A stretch of DNA of 64,000 bases from Hartmannibacter diazotrophicus (GCF_900231165.1 NZ_LT960614.1:1796550-1860549); one strand, 5' to 3'. Shown: positions 16,419 to 25,788, counted from the stretch's first letter. Program-made: numbers and translations. Notes: generated by a model from the sequence alone, not told the origin.

Positions 16419-16489
16419 TTGACCTTGGAGCTAATTAGTCATATATGATCTGTTAATAGCGACAATCTATCAAATATGGATGATTGATA
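16419..16489 (+). promoter_or_regulatory. hipBA promoter and operator region
   Basis: TTGACC (16419-16424), 17 bp, then TATATG make a plausible promoter. The -10 lies in the perfect palindrome TCATATATGA (16439-16448), and a second inverted repeat, TATCAA-N10-TTGATA (16468-16489), overlaps the start of the HTH gene. HipB-type autorepression is expected. Confidence 0.5.
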
Positions 16490-16866
16490 TGGGTTCCCCC
16501 AAGGCGAAACCAGCACTGGAACGGCTGGGCCAGGATATCCGCAACGCGCGTCTGCGGCGTGGCATCGCCGTGGCGGATCTCGCCGTGCGTGCGGGAACCT
16601 CGCCAAGTTCCATCGCCCGCCTTGAACGGGGCGATCCGGGCGTTGCCATCGGAACGCTTGCCGACGTTCTCGTTGTGCTCGGCCTTCTGGAGCGGCTCGC
16701 TGACCTGGTCGATATCCGCAAGGACGATCTGGGGCTGGCGCTGGCAGCGGAGCACGGACCGCGCAGGGGCCGCTCCTTCGCGGCAAGGCTGAAAAAGCAG
16801 AAGGCTCAGACGGAGGAGACGCAGGATCGGCAGGACGTTGTGGACCCTGACGGGGCTTCCTTCTGA
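16489..16866 (+). CDS. hipB: HipB-like XRE antitoxin
   Basis: 125 aa XRE-type HTH protein: LGQDIRNARLRRGIAVADLA and AGTSPSSIARLERGDPGVAI form the DNA-binding helices, with a dimerisation segment and a charged, flexible C-terminus. The stop shares a base with the hipA start (TGATG), so the pair is translationally coupled as in other HipBA modules. An ATG at 16480 is an alternative start; 16489 has GGATG upstream. HipB neutralises HipA and represses the operon. Assignment rests on the gene pairing as well as the HTH. Confidence 0.85.
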   Translation: MGSPKAKPALERLGQDIRNARLRRGIAVADLAVRAGTSPSSIARLERGDPGVAIGTLADVLVVLGLLERLADLVDIRKDDLGLALAAEHGPRRGRSFAARLKKQKAQTEETQDRQDVVDPDGASF

Positions 16867-18098
16867 TGGCCGATTTCGTCGCCCATGTCGCGCTTGGCGA
16901 AGGCCGGACATCGGTGGGCCAGTTGCGTTTCACCCATGCCGGGCCGCGTCAATTCTCGACCTTCGCCTATGGCGCCGAATGGATCGAGAATCCGCGCGCC
17001 TTCGCCATACAGCCCGATTTCCCTCTCGAGGCCGGCCCATTTCACGCCTCGGGGCAGCCCGGCAACATGCGCGACGCTTTGGCGGGCGTTTTCGCCGATG
17101 CGGCTCCGGACAGTTGGGGACGAAGGCTGCTGGAACGTGCCTATGGCAATGGTCTCAATGAATTCGAGTATCTGACGCTTTCCGACGATGCCTGCCGGCA
17201 AGGCGCGTTGCGCTTTCTGGATGACAGAGGTGAGGTCATTCGCGGCAAGGCGGCGGACGCCGTTCCGCGTCTGGTCGATCTCGAAACCATCACGGCGATC
17301 GCGCGAGCCTATGAACAAGGCAAGGACATCTCTCCCGAGGAGATGCAGGCGCTGGCTGGCGCTGGTGGTTCCGGCGGCGCGCGCCCCAAAGCCAATGTCA
17401 GGGACGGCGATGCGCTGTGGCTGGCGAAGTTCACCTCGGTCCACGATCAACAACCGATCGAGCGCGTCGAGGTCGCGACCCTCCGCTTGGCGGCGGCCTG
17501 CGGTATCCGCACGCCCGAGGCACGGCTGGAACTGGCGGACACGCCGTTCCCGGTTGCGCTGATCCGGCGATTCGACCGGCGTGGGGCCGCACGGATTCCT
17601 TACATCTCCGCGCGCACCGCGCTCGGCAAGACGGGAGCGGATCTGGGTTCCTATACCGAGATCGTCGATTTCATGCGGTCTAATTCACCTAATCCGTCTG
17701 ACGATTTCCGCGAACTCTACCGGCGTCTGATCTTCACGATAATCGTATCCAACAAGGACGATCACCTGAAGAACCATGGCTTCCTCTATGTGGGAGCGGG
17801 TCAGTGGCGCTTGTCGCCGGTATTCGACGTGAATCCGGCACCGGATCGCAACCCGCATCTCGAGACTGCGATCCTTGAGGGCGGGGCCCATGATCGGTCG
17901 ATCATCCTCGCCCTGGAAGCCTGCGAGTTTTTCGAGATCGCCGAGGCGGAGGCACGAGAGATCATCCGGACAACGGCGCAGCGTGTTTCGGACGGATGGA
18001 GGGAAGCCTTCAGACAGGTTGGCGTCTCCGGCGCGTTGGCGCGCGACTACGAGGCTGCATTCGTCGGCGCTGAAATAGAAACAGCCTGCACTCTTTAA
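16866..18098 (+). CDS. hipA: HipA family serine/threonine kinase toxin
   Basis: 410 aa, the usual HipA length. An N-terminal HipA_N-like subdomain (QFSTFAYGAEWIENPRAFAI) is followed by the glycine-rich SGGARPKA loop (near residue 170), where HipA autophosphorylates, the catalytic motif SNKDDHLKNHGF (Asp and Asn, near 300) and SPVFDVNP with the metal-binding Asp. All kinase signatures are present, so the toxin should be active. HipA kinases phosphorylate aminoacyl-tRNA synthetases and cause dormancy in E. coli; the target here is unknown. It is coupled to the HTH antitoxin upstream, and an insertion sequence lies 120 bp downstream. Confidence 0.9.
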   Translation: MADFVAHVALGEGRTSVGQLRFTHAGPRQFSTFAYGAEWIENPRAFAIQPDFPLEAGPFHASGQPGNMRDALAGVFADAAPDSWGRRLLERAYGNGLNEFEYLTLSDDACRQGALRFLDDRGEVIRGKAADAVPRLVDLETITAIARAYEQGKDISPEEMQALAGAGGSGGARPKANVRDGDALWLAKFTSVHDQQPIERVEVATLRLAAACGIRTPEARLELADTPFPVALIRRFDRRGAARIPYISARTALGKTGADLGSYTEIVDFMRSNSPNPSDDFRELYRRLIFTIIVSNKDDHLKNHGFLYVGAGQWRLSPVFDVNPAPDRNPHLETAILEGGAHDRSIILALEACEFFEIAEAEAREIIRTTAQRVSDGWREAFRQVGVSGALARDYEAAFVGAEIETACTL

Positions 18099-18221
18099 GT
18101 CATATTTGGCGAGTTATCGCAGATTATTTGTCAAATATGATTTTCTGATAATCGACCCGCCTCATGAAGTATGTTGCGCCGCTTCGGTGGTGTCGGATGA
18201 ACCCGAGAATAAGGAAGCTAG

Positions 18222-19058
18222 GCTCAGGACCCATTAATTTGCATTGATGCGTGATATGTGATTCAGGGTGGCAAAGGAGTTTGCCATGCCTGATTTGTTT
18301 CTGCTCTCGCCTTCCCAGATGTCGAAGATCGAGCCATTCTTTCCGAAGTCGCACGGGGTGCCTCGTGTGGATGATCGCCGGATTGTGTCGGGCATCATCT
18401 ATGTGCTGAAGCATGGCCTCCAATGGAAAGATGCCCCAAAGGGGTATGGCCCTCACAAGACGCTCTACAACCGCTTTCGCCGCTGGACCGAATTGGGCGT
18501 GTTCGATAGGATTTTCAGTCACTTGGCAGCGAGTGGCGGCGCTCCGGACACGCTGATGATCGACGCGACGCATCTGAAGGCTCACCGGACAGCGTCAAGC
18601 CTTTTAAAAGGGGGCTTCTTCCCCGCCACATTGGCCGCACAAAGGGTGGACTGAACACCAAACTGCATGCTGTGTGCGATGGCGAAGGCCGACCGCTCGC
18701 GATGTGCCTGACGGCGGGACAGGTTTCTGATCACGTCGGGGCCAAGATCCTCTATCCGGTCCTGCCTGAGGGCGGCAGTGCGACAATGATTGCCGACAAG
18801 GGATACGATTCCGACGAGTATCGCGCCGCGCTCCAAGCCAAAGGCATCGCGTCCTGCATACCGCCGCGCAAGGGCCGAAAGGCACCTGCCGAATTCTGCA
18901 AAACCCAATACAAACAACGCCATAAGATCGAGAACATGTTCGGGCGCCTGAAAGACTGGCGGCGCATTGCTACCCGTTACGACCGCCGCGCTGACGTCTT
19001 CATGGCAGCAATTACAATCGCAGCCATCGTCACTTGGTGGATTCAATGAGTCCTGAGC
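18222..19058 (+). mobile_element. IS5-family (IS427-like) insertion sequence, 837 bp
   Basis: The ends GCTCAGGACCCATTAA (18222 on) and the inverse of TTCAATGAGTCCTGAGC (to 19058) form imperfect terminal inverted repeats. Both ends are flanked by CTAG (18218-18221 and 19059-19062), the target type of the group. One frameshifted DDE transposase fills the element. It inserted between hipA and the TPR protein gene, only about 20 bp after the TPR stop codon, and disrupts no visible gene. It looks intact and potentially mobile. Confidence 0.85.
18286..19049 (+). CDS. IS5-family DDE transposase with programmed -1 frameshift
   Basis: The first frame (18286-18654) starts MPDLFLLSPSQMSKIEPFFP and includes the first catalytic Asp in TLMIDATHLKAH. 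At the heptamer T-TTA-AAA (18603-18609), followed by five G, a -1 slip moves to the second frame, which continues KRGLLPRHIGRTKGGLNTKL, then the second Asp in MIADKGYDSDEY and the Glu in KIENMFGRLKDWRRIATRYD, to 19049. Total is about 254 aa, the normal size for the IS427 group, which commonly uses such frameshifting. ATG 18286 has AAAGGAG upstream. The zero-frame product alone would be a truncated 122-aa protein. Confidence 0.85.
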
Positions 19059-19079
19059 CTAGGTACCGTATTCACGGCT

Positions 19080-20084
19080 TCAAAAACGTGTGCGTTGATA
19101 TAGCCATGGTTGGATTGGGCACCCATGACGGTCGGCTTTCTTCCGAACGATCTCCGCCGAAAGCACGTCGTCGATCCGCGCGCGTGCTGCCTCCTCTTTC
19201 AAGCCCAGCATTTGTCGTTTTTCAAAGTCGTGCTCCCATAACAGCGCCTCCTGGCATTCAAGGACGGCGGCCCTTTCGGCGAGGACTTTCGGATGCGTAT
19301 GCAGCCAGCGTACAAAGGCCATAGCATCCGGTGTTCGCTGCCATAGGTCGCCACATTGATTCAGATAGTCCCGAGCCGTTTCCGGTTCGGCAAGGTTCGA
19401 GCCGTGCCAGATCGCAAGCGCCGGCGGCTCGGGGTTCCCTGACAACATCTCGGCGACATAGCCGTTCGCGACAAAACCATGGCGCAGCTTGGTCGCGGCA
19501 GAGACGTGATTACCGGCCTTCAGGTGCAACAGGGCATGCTCATAGTGAAAAGGCGGGTAGTGGGCGGCTTCATCCGTGAAAATGCGTTCGGCCTTTGCCG
19601 TTTCTCCGGCGCGAAGATATTCCGGACCAATCAGGTAGCGGATGCCCTGATTGTCGTTGGGATTCCAGGCAAGCATCCTCTCCATCAGTCGCAGAGCGTT
19701 CTTGCGTTGGCCAAGCCGGAGCTGCGACAGGACGACGCCATGTGCCGCGCGCAGAAAGGGGCGATTTTCCAGGAAGCCCCATTCGATCGAACCGGCGTAA
19801 CCGGCGGGGATCGCACGCTCACCTGCTTCCAAACCCTGAAGGCAGGCTTGGAGTGCAAGCTTGGGTTTGCCTTCCTCCATGAGCGCATGGCCCAGATGGG
19901 CATGGCCATCGATGAAGTGGGGGTGACGATCGACGAGCGACTTTAGCATCTTGAGGTACTTTGAAGGCGCGAGCGTCCCGCCGTCGCGCTGTTCAAGCGC
20001 ATCATCCAGTTCCTCGACGATCCGATCATAGTCATCGCCATGACGGAAAACACCGCCGTCATCGAAGATTTCAAGAGTGATCAT
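19080..20084 (-). CDS. Tetratricopeptide-like repeat protein
   Basis: 334 aa, starting MITLEIFDDGGVFRHGDD. Helical repeats with TPR character are visible: PHFIDGHAHLGHALMEEGKP, GVVLSQLRLGQRKNALRLME, RMLAWNPNDNQGIRYLIGPE and GNHVSAATKLRHGFVANGYV. There is no enzyme motif. TPR proteins act as scaffolds, and in this neighbourhood a regulatory or partner role in a defence module is possible but unproven. The gene is not coupled to the DUF4365 gene upstream (56-bp gap). ATG 20084 has no strong Shine-Dalgarno sequence. An upstream in-frame extension to 20207 exists but does not look like a family start. Confidence 0.65.
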   Translation of the reverse strand: MITLEIFDDGGVFRHGDDYDRIVEELDDALEQRDGGTLAPSKYLKMLKSLVDRHPHFIDGHAHLGHALMEEGKPKLALQACLQGLEAGERAIPAGYAGSIEWGFLENRPFLRAAHGVVLSQLRLGQRKNALRLMERMLAWNPNDNQGIRYLIGPEYLRAGETAKAERIFTDEAAHYPPFHYEHALLHLKAGNHVSAATKLRHGFVANGYVAEMLSGNPEPPALAIWHGSNLAEPETARDYLNQCGDLWQRTPDAMAFVRWLHTHPKVLAERAAVLECQEALLWEHDFEKRQMLGLKEEAARARIDDVLSAEIVRKKADRHGCPIQPWLYQRTRF

Positions 20085-20139
20085 AGAGTATATTCCAGAA
20101 TTGGAGGCTATGCTGAGCGCGGTACATTTGCAGGAGAAA

Positions 20140-21195
20140 TCAAAGTTGAGGCGGATCAACTGAAACCGGACGTTTCCGTAGCCATAGCGACCACCATTGT
20201 GGATCATCAGTATGAATGGCTAGCAGTAAAGTAGCGTGGTTCCTGATCTCGTCTGAGATGTTGCCGTCGTTGGCGATCTCGCAAAGGATTTTCAAGCCAT
20301 CAATCAGAGAGGGGATAATTGCGAACAGTCCATAACCGGAAGAGCCGCGTTCAAATCCCCGATCATCCACAAAATGCAGGAGCGCAACTACCTCTGCCTT
20401 CCCGAAGCTCATTACCTCGGCCTGACGCGGGCTGCGGATGGACCATGGAACCTCGTCGCTAAAATATCCCTCGTCCGCATGGCCCATAATGCGGACAAGA
20501 CCGCGATACACGGAAAAGGACGCATTGGAGCCACGTCGGCGAAATTCTCGGAAAATGGCCTCCCATGTCTCGGTTTCCCGACGGAAGCGTGCGAGAAGCA
20601 CCCGCGTGCCGAGGTCGTGGGTCCCAGAATCCGCGTCTACCGCCCAGGCTAAAGCTGTCTCAAGATTTATCCGCGGCGGTTCGCCGAGAAGTGTAGGTAG
20701 CAAGACCTTCTCAAACCCGTGTCCATCGAACCTATTCCAATCCTGCTTCGAAAAGGTCACGGTTTTGCCGGCGGTTCCGGAACTGTGCGAACGGGCTTCC
20801 TCCCTCAGATCCACCCACCAAGCACACTCGGCATCAGGATCGTAGACAACGCCGAGAGTGGTGAACGGATGCCGCGCCCAGAAAGTGAGCTGCGCTCTGG
20901 TCGCTGAAAACTTACAGGTCTTCGCCCGGCAGAAGCTCCGACCGGCCTTAATCTGTAGCGCGATCTCCATTGGAGTGACTTCCTCGTCGTCCACGAGGAG
21001 GACGAAGGCGTCGTGGCCATAATCACTGGCGCGGTCGATCTCTTTGAAAACGCAGTTTGCGTCTTCCACCACCGTGCGAACATGGGCTACGCCTTTGCGC
21101 TCGATAGCGTTTGTGCGCTTGCGAATGGGCAGCCTGCGTTGCTTTCCGGGCGCGCTAGCGCTTCTCACTTGACCTGTCTTCGATACCCGCTTCAT
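20140..21195 (-). CDS. DUF4365 domain-containing protein (PD-(D/E)XK-like)
   Basis: 351 aa. Residues about 30-140 are a DUF4365 domain: RKRTNAIERKGVAHVRTVVE, FKEIDRASDYGHDAFVLLVD and the ALQIKAGRSF strand, where the E/QxK signature of the restriction-endonuclease-like fold lies. The C-terminal two-thirds are unrecognised. DUF4365 proteins are frequent in defence islands. The ATG at 21195 overlaps the HNH stop by 4 bp (ATGA), so it follows the HNH gene in one operon; an ATG at 21222 would give an unlikely 31-bp overlap. A nuclease partnership with the HNH protein is a reasonable hypothesis. Confidence 0.75.
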   Translation of the reverse strand: MKRVSKTGQVRSASAPGKQRRLPIRKRTNAIERKGVAHVRTVVEDANCVFKEIDRASDYGHDAFVLLVDDEEVTPMEIALQIKAGRSFCRAKTCKFSATRAQLTFWARHPFTTLGVVYDPDAECAWWVDLREEARSHSSGTAGKTVTFSKQDWNRFDGHGFEKVLLPTLLGEPPRINLETALAWAVDADSGTHDLGTRVLLARFRRETETWEAIFREFRRRGSNASFSVYRGLVRIMGHADEGYFSDEVPWSIRSPRQAEVMSFGKAEVVALLHFVDDRGFERGSSGYGLFAIIPSLIDGLKILCEIANDGNISDEIRNHATLLLAIHTDDPQWWSLWLRKRPVSVDPPQL

Positions 21196-22109
21196 CCGAG
21201 AAACCGATTGTTCTGATGCCATTCAAGCGCCTCCGCAGAGGGGCGGGCGTCAATCTGCTCAGGTTGAATAAGACGCTGACCATGAAGTTCATAGTAATGT
21301 CGACCGTTGTCGAAATCCTCCTTTAAGCGCCGCCCCACTTCAAACCGACCATCTGTTGTGGCCGTAACATATCCAAGATCAAAAAGACGGTGTATGTCCG
21401 TGCGCAAAAGCATTCCATTGTTCAGCTCGTGGGATCCTCCCTCCGAGAAGGCTCGAATGTGGGCAGCATCGAGAATCGGCAAAGTCTTCTCGCCTGTCAC
21501 GGCACACCTTCGTTCATAGCTGTCGGTCACCGCGATGCGGAACGTTCCCTGACCGAGGCGCGGTGCGACGAGCCGAGGAGGTCCGAAACGGACAATCTCG
21601 TCCGATGTTGAGAGCTGTCGCGCAGCAAGGCGGATCTGAATCGCGTCCCACAAACCTCGCCCCTCGGGTTCATCGGTATCGAATCCCTTGCCCACAACAA
21701 TGCTGGGCGCCCAGGACTCCGGAACAGGGATCCAGTCCTCTGGCGGAAAAAAGAAGGGCTGCTCCAGAAGTCGGCAACCAATTTGGGGATCGGCTCGCGG
21801 ATCGAAAGGCTCACGCCGGTAACGAGCAACGCGCTCGCGCATCTGCAGCAGGGAGCTTGCACCGTTTGACTCGCCAAAAGCCTCCCAAGCCAGCGATGTG
21901 GGTGCGAGCGAGGCGTGGGCAAATATTCCCCCACCAACAATGAAGTTGTTCGGGCTGTGCAGCTTGAACAGGAAGAGCTCACCGGAGCGAAGCGCGCGGA
22001 ATTTAGTGCGTCCGCTCGGCTGCCAGAAATTAACTTCCTCGATTCCTGGCCGACGGGAGAGGTAATCATACCAGTCTCTATCGGTCATGCCGACGAATAG
22101 CTTGACCAT
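21192..22109 (-). CDS. HNH endonuclease with N-terminal sensor-like domain
   Basis: 305 aa. The N-terminal half (VKLFVGMTDRDWYDYLSRRP, EEVNFWQPSG) is a conserved domain of a family of putative restriction endonucleases, possibly a modified-base or ligand reader. The C-terminal part is an HNH nuclease: RCAVTGEKTLPILDAAHIRA, then GGSHELNNGMLLRTDIHRLFD, containing the AH, N and H positions of the metal-binding fold. ATG 22109. It is translationally coupled to the DUF4365 protein, and both lie beside an anticodon-nuclease-like ATPase and a type II R-M system. A stand-alone restriction function is likely; specificity cannot be read. Confidence 0.8.
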   Translation of the reverse strand: MVKLFVGMTDRDWYDYLSRRPGIEEVNFWQPSGRTKFRALRSGELFLFKLHSPNNFIVGGGIFAHASLAPTSLAWEAFGESNGASSLLQMRERVARYRREPFDPRADPQIGCRLLEQPFFFPPEDWIPVPESWAPSIVVGKGFDTDEPEGRGLWDAIQIRLAARQLSTSDEIVRFGPPRLVAPRLGQGTFRIAVTDSYERRCAVTGEKTLPILDAAHIRAFSEGGSHELNNGMLLRTDIHRLFDLGYVTATTDGRFEVGRRLKEDFDNGRHYYELHGQRLIQPEQIDARPSAEALEWHQNNRFLG

Positions 22110-22232
22110 TACCGCTCGTCACTCCACGCCGCCCGCGTTCCTGTCGGACTCTCGATTTCGGCAAGAATGACTTTAGTGAGCCACTCCTGCATTGCCGCGA
22201 CATCCCACACGTCGATCGTCATCGCCATCTAT

Positions 22233-24524
22233 CTACCCGCGCTTCGCGAACGCGAGCACACGCGTGCAGAAGTGCGTGAGTTCTTGGTCGTTGATCGCCT
22301 CGGTTTCGTAGGCTGCATTTGTGTCGTGATGGAAGCGGTTGGCGTAGACGAGAATTGCCCGCAGTTCGTCAATATCGGCCTGAACCAAAAGCTCATTCTG
22401 CTGCCCGACCCGCTGCTGACAAATTCCGAGGTAAGGTCCGAGCAACATTCCCGGTGGGAATGCCGCTGGATAAGCGACCCGCATGAAGGCTTCTAGGATA
22501 TGGCGTAGCGCCGCCGCCACCCGGCGCTCTACTGCCGGATCGCCCGCGTTCAAATAGGCGGACACGAGCGCGTGCCGGCGATCATGTTCGGTGATGCAGT
22601 CCTGTTTGACGTCCCACGCGGCGAGAGTGGAGCCGGCCCCGTCACGTCTAATGAGGATTGCCTGACGGCCTACCGGATCTGCACCTTCCCAGAGCTGGCA
22701 TAAGAATGGCTTGGAGTGTGAAAGCACTATCACTTGGCTCACCCGTGCGAGCAACCTGCGCATCTCCTGGACGGTGGTCAGCGCGCGATGTTCGTCCAGG
22801 CTCGTCATGGGGTCGTCGATGACGACGATCTTGTGCGCGAGCTGCGGATCTTGGTCGAGCGAGGCGAAGAAGAAGGCGAGCGCGAGGGTGTTGCGGTCGC
22901 CGGCGCTAAGAGTGTTGCGGAACGCTGGACCGGCGTCCGAAGTGACCGCTATCGCGACATTGTTGATGACGACGTTGTAGCTGCAAGACGACCCGCCACG
23001 CGTGTTGACGGGACTTACGGAGCCTAGCCGGAACCCCGCATTGAAGCGCTGGAGATACGTGTTGATGGCTGCTTCGTAGGCGGGGAAGATGTTTTGACGA
23101 TAGTTGTCGAGAGCCGTGCGCGCCTGCCTGCGCTGGCCCTCGGTAGCGGTCTTCGCTGCCTTTTCGGCCACATAGTCAGCACAGAACGCGTTGACCGGAT
23201 CGCTGTGACGGGTCTTGACGGCCTGCAGCCGCGTGAGGTCGGCGGTTAGCGCGGCGAGATTGGCCGCGGCTGCCTGCTCCTTCACGATCGCAATGGGCGC
23301 ATTGCACGCTTGGAGCGCATTCGAAATCGTGTCGACGACCGTGCGGTGGGCATCATATTCCGTGATCAGCGTGATGGTCTCTTGTGCCAGCTCCGTGCGG
23401 TCGAGGGGGGCGGCGGCCTTCGCGCGCAGCGTAGTTAGAACGACCTCCCGCGCGGCGGTCCAGGCGCGCAGGATTGCGGCGGTATCGACGTTCAATTCGG
23501 GAACGTCAGTGAAAGCGCTCCAGAATGTGCGGCTCTGGCCTGCAATGCGCACGGCCCTTTCAAATGCTGCCGGCACTTCTTCGCCGTGCGTGGTGTTGAT
23601 GCCTTGGCCGACGTCGTTGATGGACGCTCTCAAACCCGCATAGGCATCGCTGAAATAAGCCTGGTAGTGGCGGATCACGGGAGAGGCAGCCAGGTCCTGG
23701 GCACAGAAGGGACAGACCTGGTGGTCGTGGCCCTCTGACGCCGTCGCGATGCGCGCCATCCCGTCGCCAACCCAAGTCTCGCCGCCCCGGCCTAGGCTGC
23801 GTAGATGCGTGCGTACGCGGGCAGCGGCTTCTGCTTCAAGATCAGGAAGTGAACGGGCCAAAAGATCGTTCAGTCCCGCGACGTCGAAGGCAGGCAGAGA
23901 GAGCGGCAAGAACTCGGCGTGCTGTCGGATGGCGTCGGCTGACTTCCCGGCGCTGAGATTTCGTTCAGCGACGGCGATCGCCGCGTCGATGTTTTGATCG
24001 GCGGGGAGGGCGCAGAAGTCGTCGACACTTAGGTCCCCGCGGGCGGCCGCCGGGATTACGTTGCTCTTTTGGGTGAGGGTTCGATTATGCTCCTCGATCC
24101 GCGCAACGTGGACCTGCAGCGTTGCGTTGAGGACGACGCCCTGCGCGCCCAGGATCAGCTCATGGAGATTCTGGCGGTGGCCGGCGGCAATTTCGACGCC
24201 CGAGCAGACATTGGCCGCTACGAAAGCGTCGTCGAAGATTGCGATCTCCGGCATCGGGGCTGGCCAGGCGCCGTTTTGAAATTGGATCGGACCGCCTGCA
24301 AAGCCGAGTACGACGTGTGGAGGATTAGCGGCGCCTAGTCGGTGTCGTTCCAGAACAAGCTCGGAGGCGCCGGAATTGAGCGAACGGAGGATCGAGGCGA
24401 GCGTGGTCTTGCCGCGCCCATTTTCCGCGTAAATAAGCGTAAGTTGCGCGAACGGGAGTTGGGCGCCTGCATTTACCGAGTCGAACTGGCCTATATTTCT
24501 CAACAACTGGATACGTTCGAGCAA
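22233..24524 (-). CDS. RloC/PrrC-like ATPase, candidate anticodon nuclease
   Basis: 763 aa AAA_13 family protein (the group that contains RloC and PrrC). Visible: Walker A ENGRGKTTLAS (near 35), a CPFC zinc-hook motif within the helical mid-region (near 270), the ABC signature LSAGDRNTLALAF and Walker B KIVVIDDPMTSLDEHRA (near 580). The C-terminus has RHILE (R-x3-E) and NRFHHD, arranged as the Arg, Glu, His residues of anticodon nucleases. A TTG at 24524 after GGGGGGA is the only start, as a stop lies just upstream in frame. It would cleave tRNA when triggered, for instance by failure of neighbouring restriction. ATPase family certain; tRNase role inferred. Confidence 0.75.
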   Translation of the reverse strand: MLERIQLLRNIGQFDSVNAGAQLPFAQLTLIYAENGRGKTTLASILRSLNSGASELVLERHRLGAANPPHVVLGFAGGPIQFQNGAWPAPMPEIAIFDDAFVAANVCSGVEIAAGHRQNLHELILGAQGVVLNATLQVHVARIEEHNRTLTQKSNVIPAAARGDLSVDDFCALPADQNIDAAIAVAERNLSAGKSADAIRQHAEFLPLSLPAFDVAGLNDLLARSLPDLEAEAAARVRTHLRSLGRGGETWVGDGMARIATASEGHDHQVCPFCAQDLAASPVIRHYQAYFSDAYAGLRASINDVGQGINTTHGEEVPAAFERAVRIAGQSRTFWSAFTDVPELNVDTAAILRAWTAAREVVLTTLRAKAAAPLDRTELAQETITLITEYDAHRTVVDTISNALQACNAPIAIVKEQAAAANLAALTADLTRLQAVKTRHSDPVNAFCADYVAEKAAKTATEGQRRQARTALDNYRQNIFPAYEAAINTYLQRFNAGFRLGSVSPVNTRGGSSCSYNVVINNVAIAVTSDAGPAFRNTLSAGDRNTLALAFFFASLDQDPQLAHKIVVIDDPMTSLDEHRALTTVQEMRRLLARVSQVIVLSHSKPFLCQLWEGADPVGRQAILIRRDGAGSTLAAWDVKQDCITEHDRRHALVSAYLNAGDPAVERRVAAALRHILEAFMRVAYPAAFPPGMLLGPYLGICQQRVGQQNELLVQADIDELRAILVYANRFHHDTNAAYETEAINDQELTHFCTRVLAFAKRG

Positions 24525-24723
24525 AGCGGCGTCCCCCCAAGATCACATCGCGTTTCTTCTGGTAACCATTCGGTGAATCTTGTTGGTTTGCCAAGAGGTC
24601 CGGACCCCGCATTCCGCAGAAACCCCGGCGTTTGATCTTAGATCAGAGAACGGCGTCCCGCAGGGTCTCCCCAACACGGATCAGGGCCGCCTCGCGACAT
24701 CACACCAGAGCCACCGGGAAGCT

Positions 24724-25788
24724 TTAGCTGCCCTCGATCGAGAGCGGCTTTCCGCTGAAGACGATGAGGCTGTCCGGCTCAGAGGCAAACCACGCGTAGC
24801 TGCCCCAGGCAAGACTGCTGACCGTCTTGCGGAAGGGCTGTCCCGCACGATCAAGATAGGCGGTCACGAAGGCAACGTGTTCGGATGGAAACCCGGCGCC
24901 CTCCGAAATCTGGAGTAGAGCGGTCTTGCGTGCTTCGTTCACCGGCCCATCGGTGTGTACCACCTCGACAAAGATCAGCAGGGGATGGGCGGGACCCAAG
25001 TCTACCAGCACAATGTCGGGCAGGCTCTTGTCGGCCGGGATCGTCAGGCCGATTGCTTTGGCCAGTTCGTCATCCCGCGCAACAACCTTGTTGCCGCTTT
25101 CGCTCAAGGCGATCACACCAGGCTTCTTGAGGAATTTCGACGCAAAGACCTCGATAACGGCCTTTGAGATGTCCGCGCTGGGACCAGTACTCATCCGGCG
25201 TGTTTCGCCGTTCGGAAACGTAACGAGTTCATATTCGCCGCCGCCGGCCGCGCCTTTGCGGACGATGGCGATACGCGCAAGCGCCCCGGCGTTAAGGTGC
25301 TTTGTCCGCCAGGCGGCCGCCTTTGCGATGAATGTTGCCTCGTCCAGATCTGGTGTCAGCAGCGCCGCGAAATCGGCTTGCAGCGCGTACCGCCCGGCCG
25401 GCGACGTCGTCGATAATCCAGGCCGCTCAATGACAGCGCCGTTCTGGATCAACGCATATCGGATCGTGTCGTCGCGGATCGATTCCCGCGTGTTTACTGC
25501 GTACCAGCGGCCCGGCACATCGGCCTTGCTCGGCCGGATCGACGCCTTCGCCCACTCCAGCCGCGCATCGTCGCCGGTCTGGCCGGCCTGTTGGTCGGTC
25601 ATGCGAGTGACCTGATCCGGGCGTATCCAGTTGTCCGTTCCTTCCACGGCACCAACGTAAATCATAACGAAGATGGTCTTCGCCGAAATCTCCCAAATCG
25701 AGCGATCACGGTTTGCCGATCCCTCCGGAAAGATCACCGGTAGCCGGGCATGGATCTCGTTCCAAGGCAGAAGCGGTGGGAGGCTCAT
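24724..25788 (-). CDS. BsuBI/PstI-family type II restriction endonuclease
   Basis: 354 aa. The C-terminal catalytic region matches BsuBI/PstI enzymes: SLPDIVLVDLGPAHPLLIFV, EVVHTDGPVNEARKTALLQI, where the PD...E-VxH pattern forms the PD-(D/E)XK-type site, and GAGFPSEHVAFVTAYLDR. The N-terminal helical domain (WNEIHARLPVIFPEGSANRD) is the family DNA-binding part. ATG 25788 overlaps the methyltransferase stop by 4 bp (ATGA), so the toxin-like nuclease is translated after its protective methylase. Family prototypes cut CTGCAG; the specificity here cannot be proved from sequence. Confidence 0.9.
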   Translation of the reverse strand: MSLPPLLPWNEIHARLPVIFPEGSANRDRSIWEISAKTIFVMIYVGAVEGTDNWIRPDQVTRMTDQQAGQTGDDARLEWAKASIRPSKADVPGRWYAVNTRESIRDDTIRYALIQNGAVIERPGLSTTSPAGRYALQADFAALLTPDLDEATFIAKAAAWRTKHLNAGALARIAIVRKGAAGGGEYELVTFPNGETRRMSTGPSADISKAVIEVFASKFLKKPGVIALSESGNKVVARDDELAKAIGLTIPADKSLPDIVLVDLGPAHPLLIFVEVVHTDGPVNEARKTALLQISEGAGFPSEHVAFVTAYLDRAGQPFRKTVSSLAWGSYAWFASEPDSLIVFSGKPLSIEGS

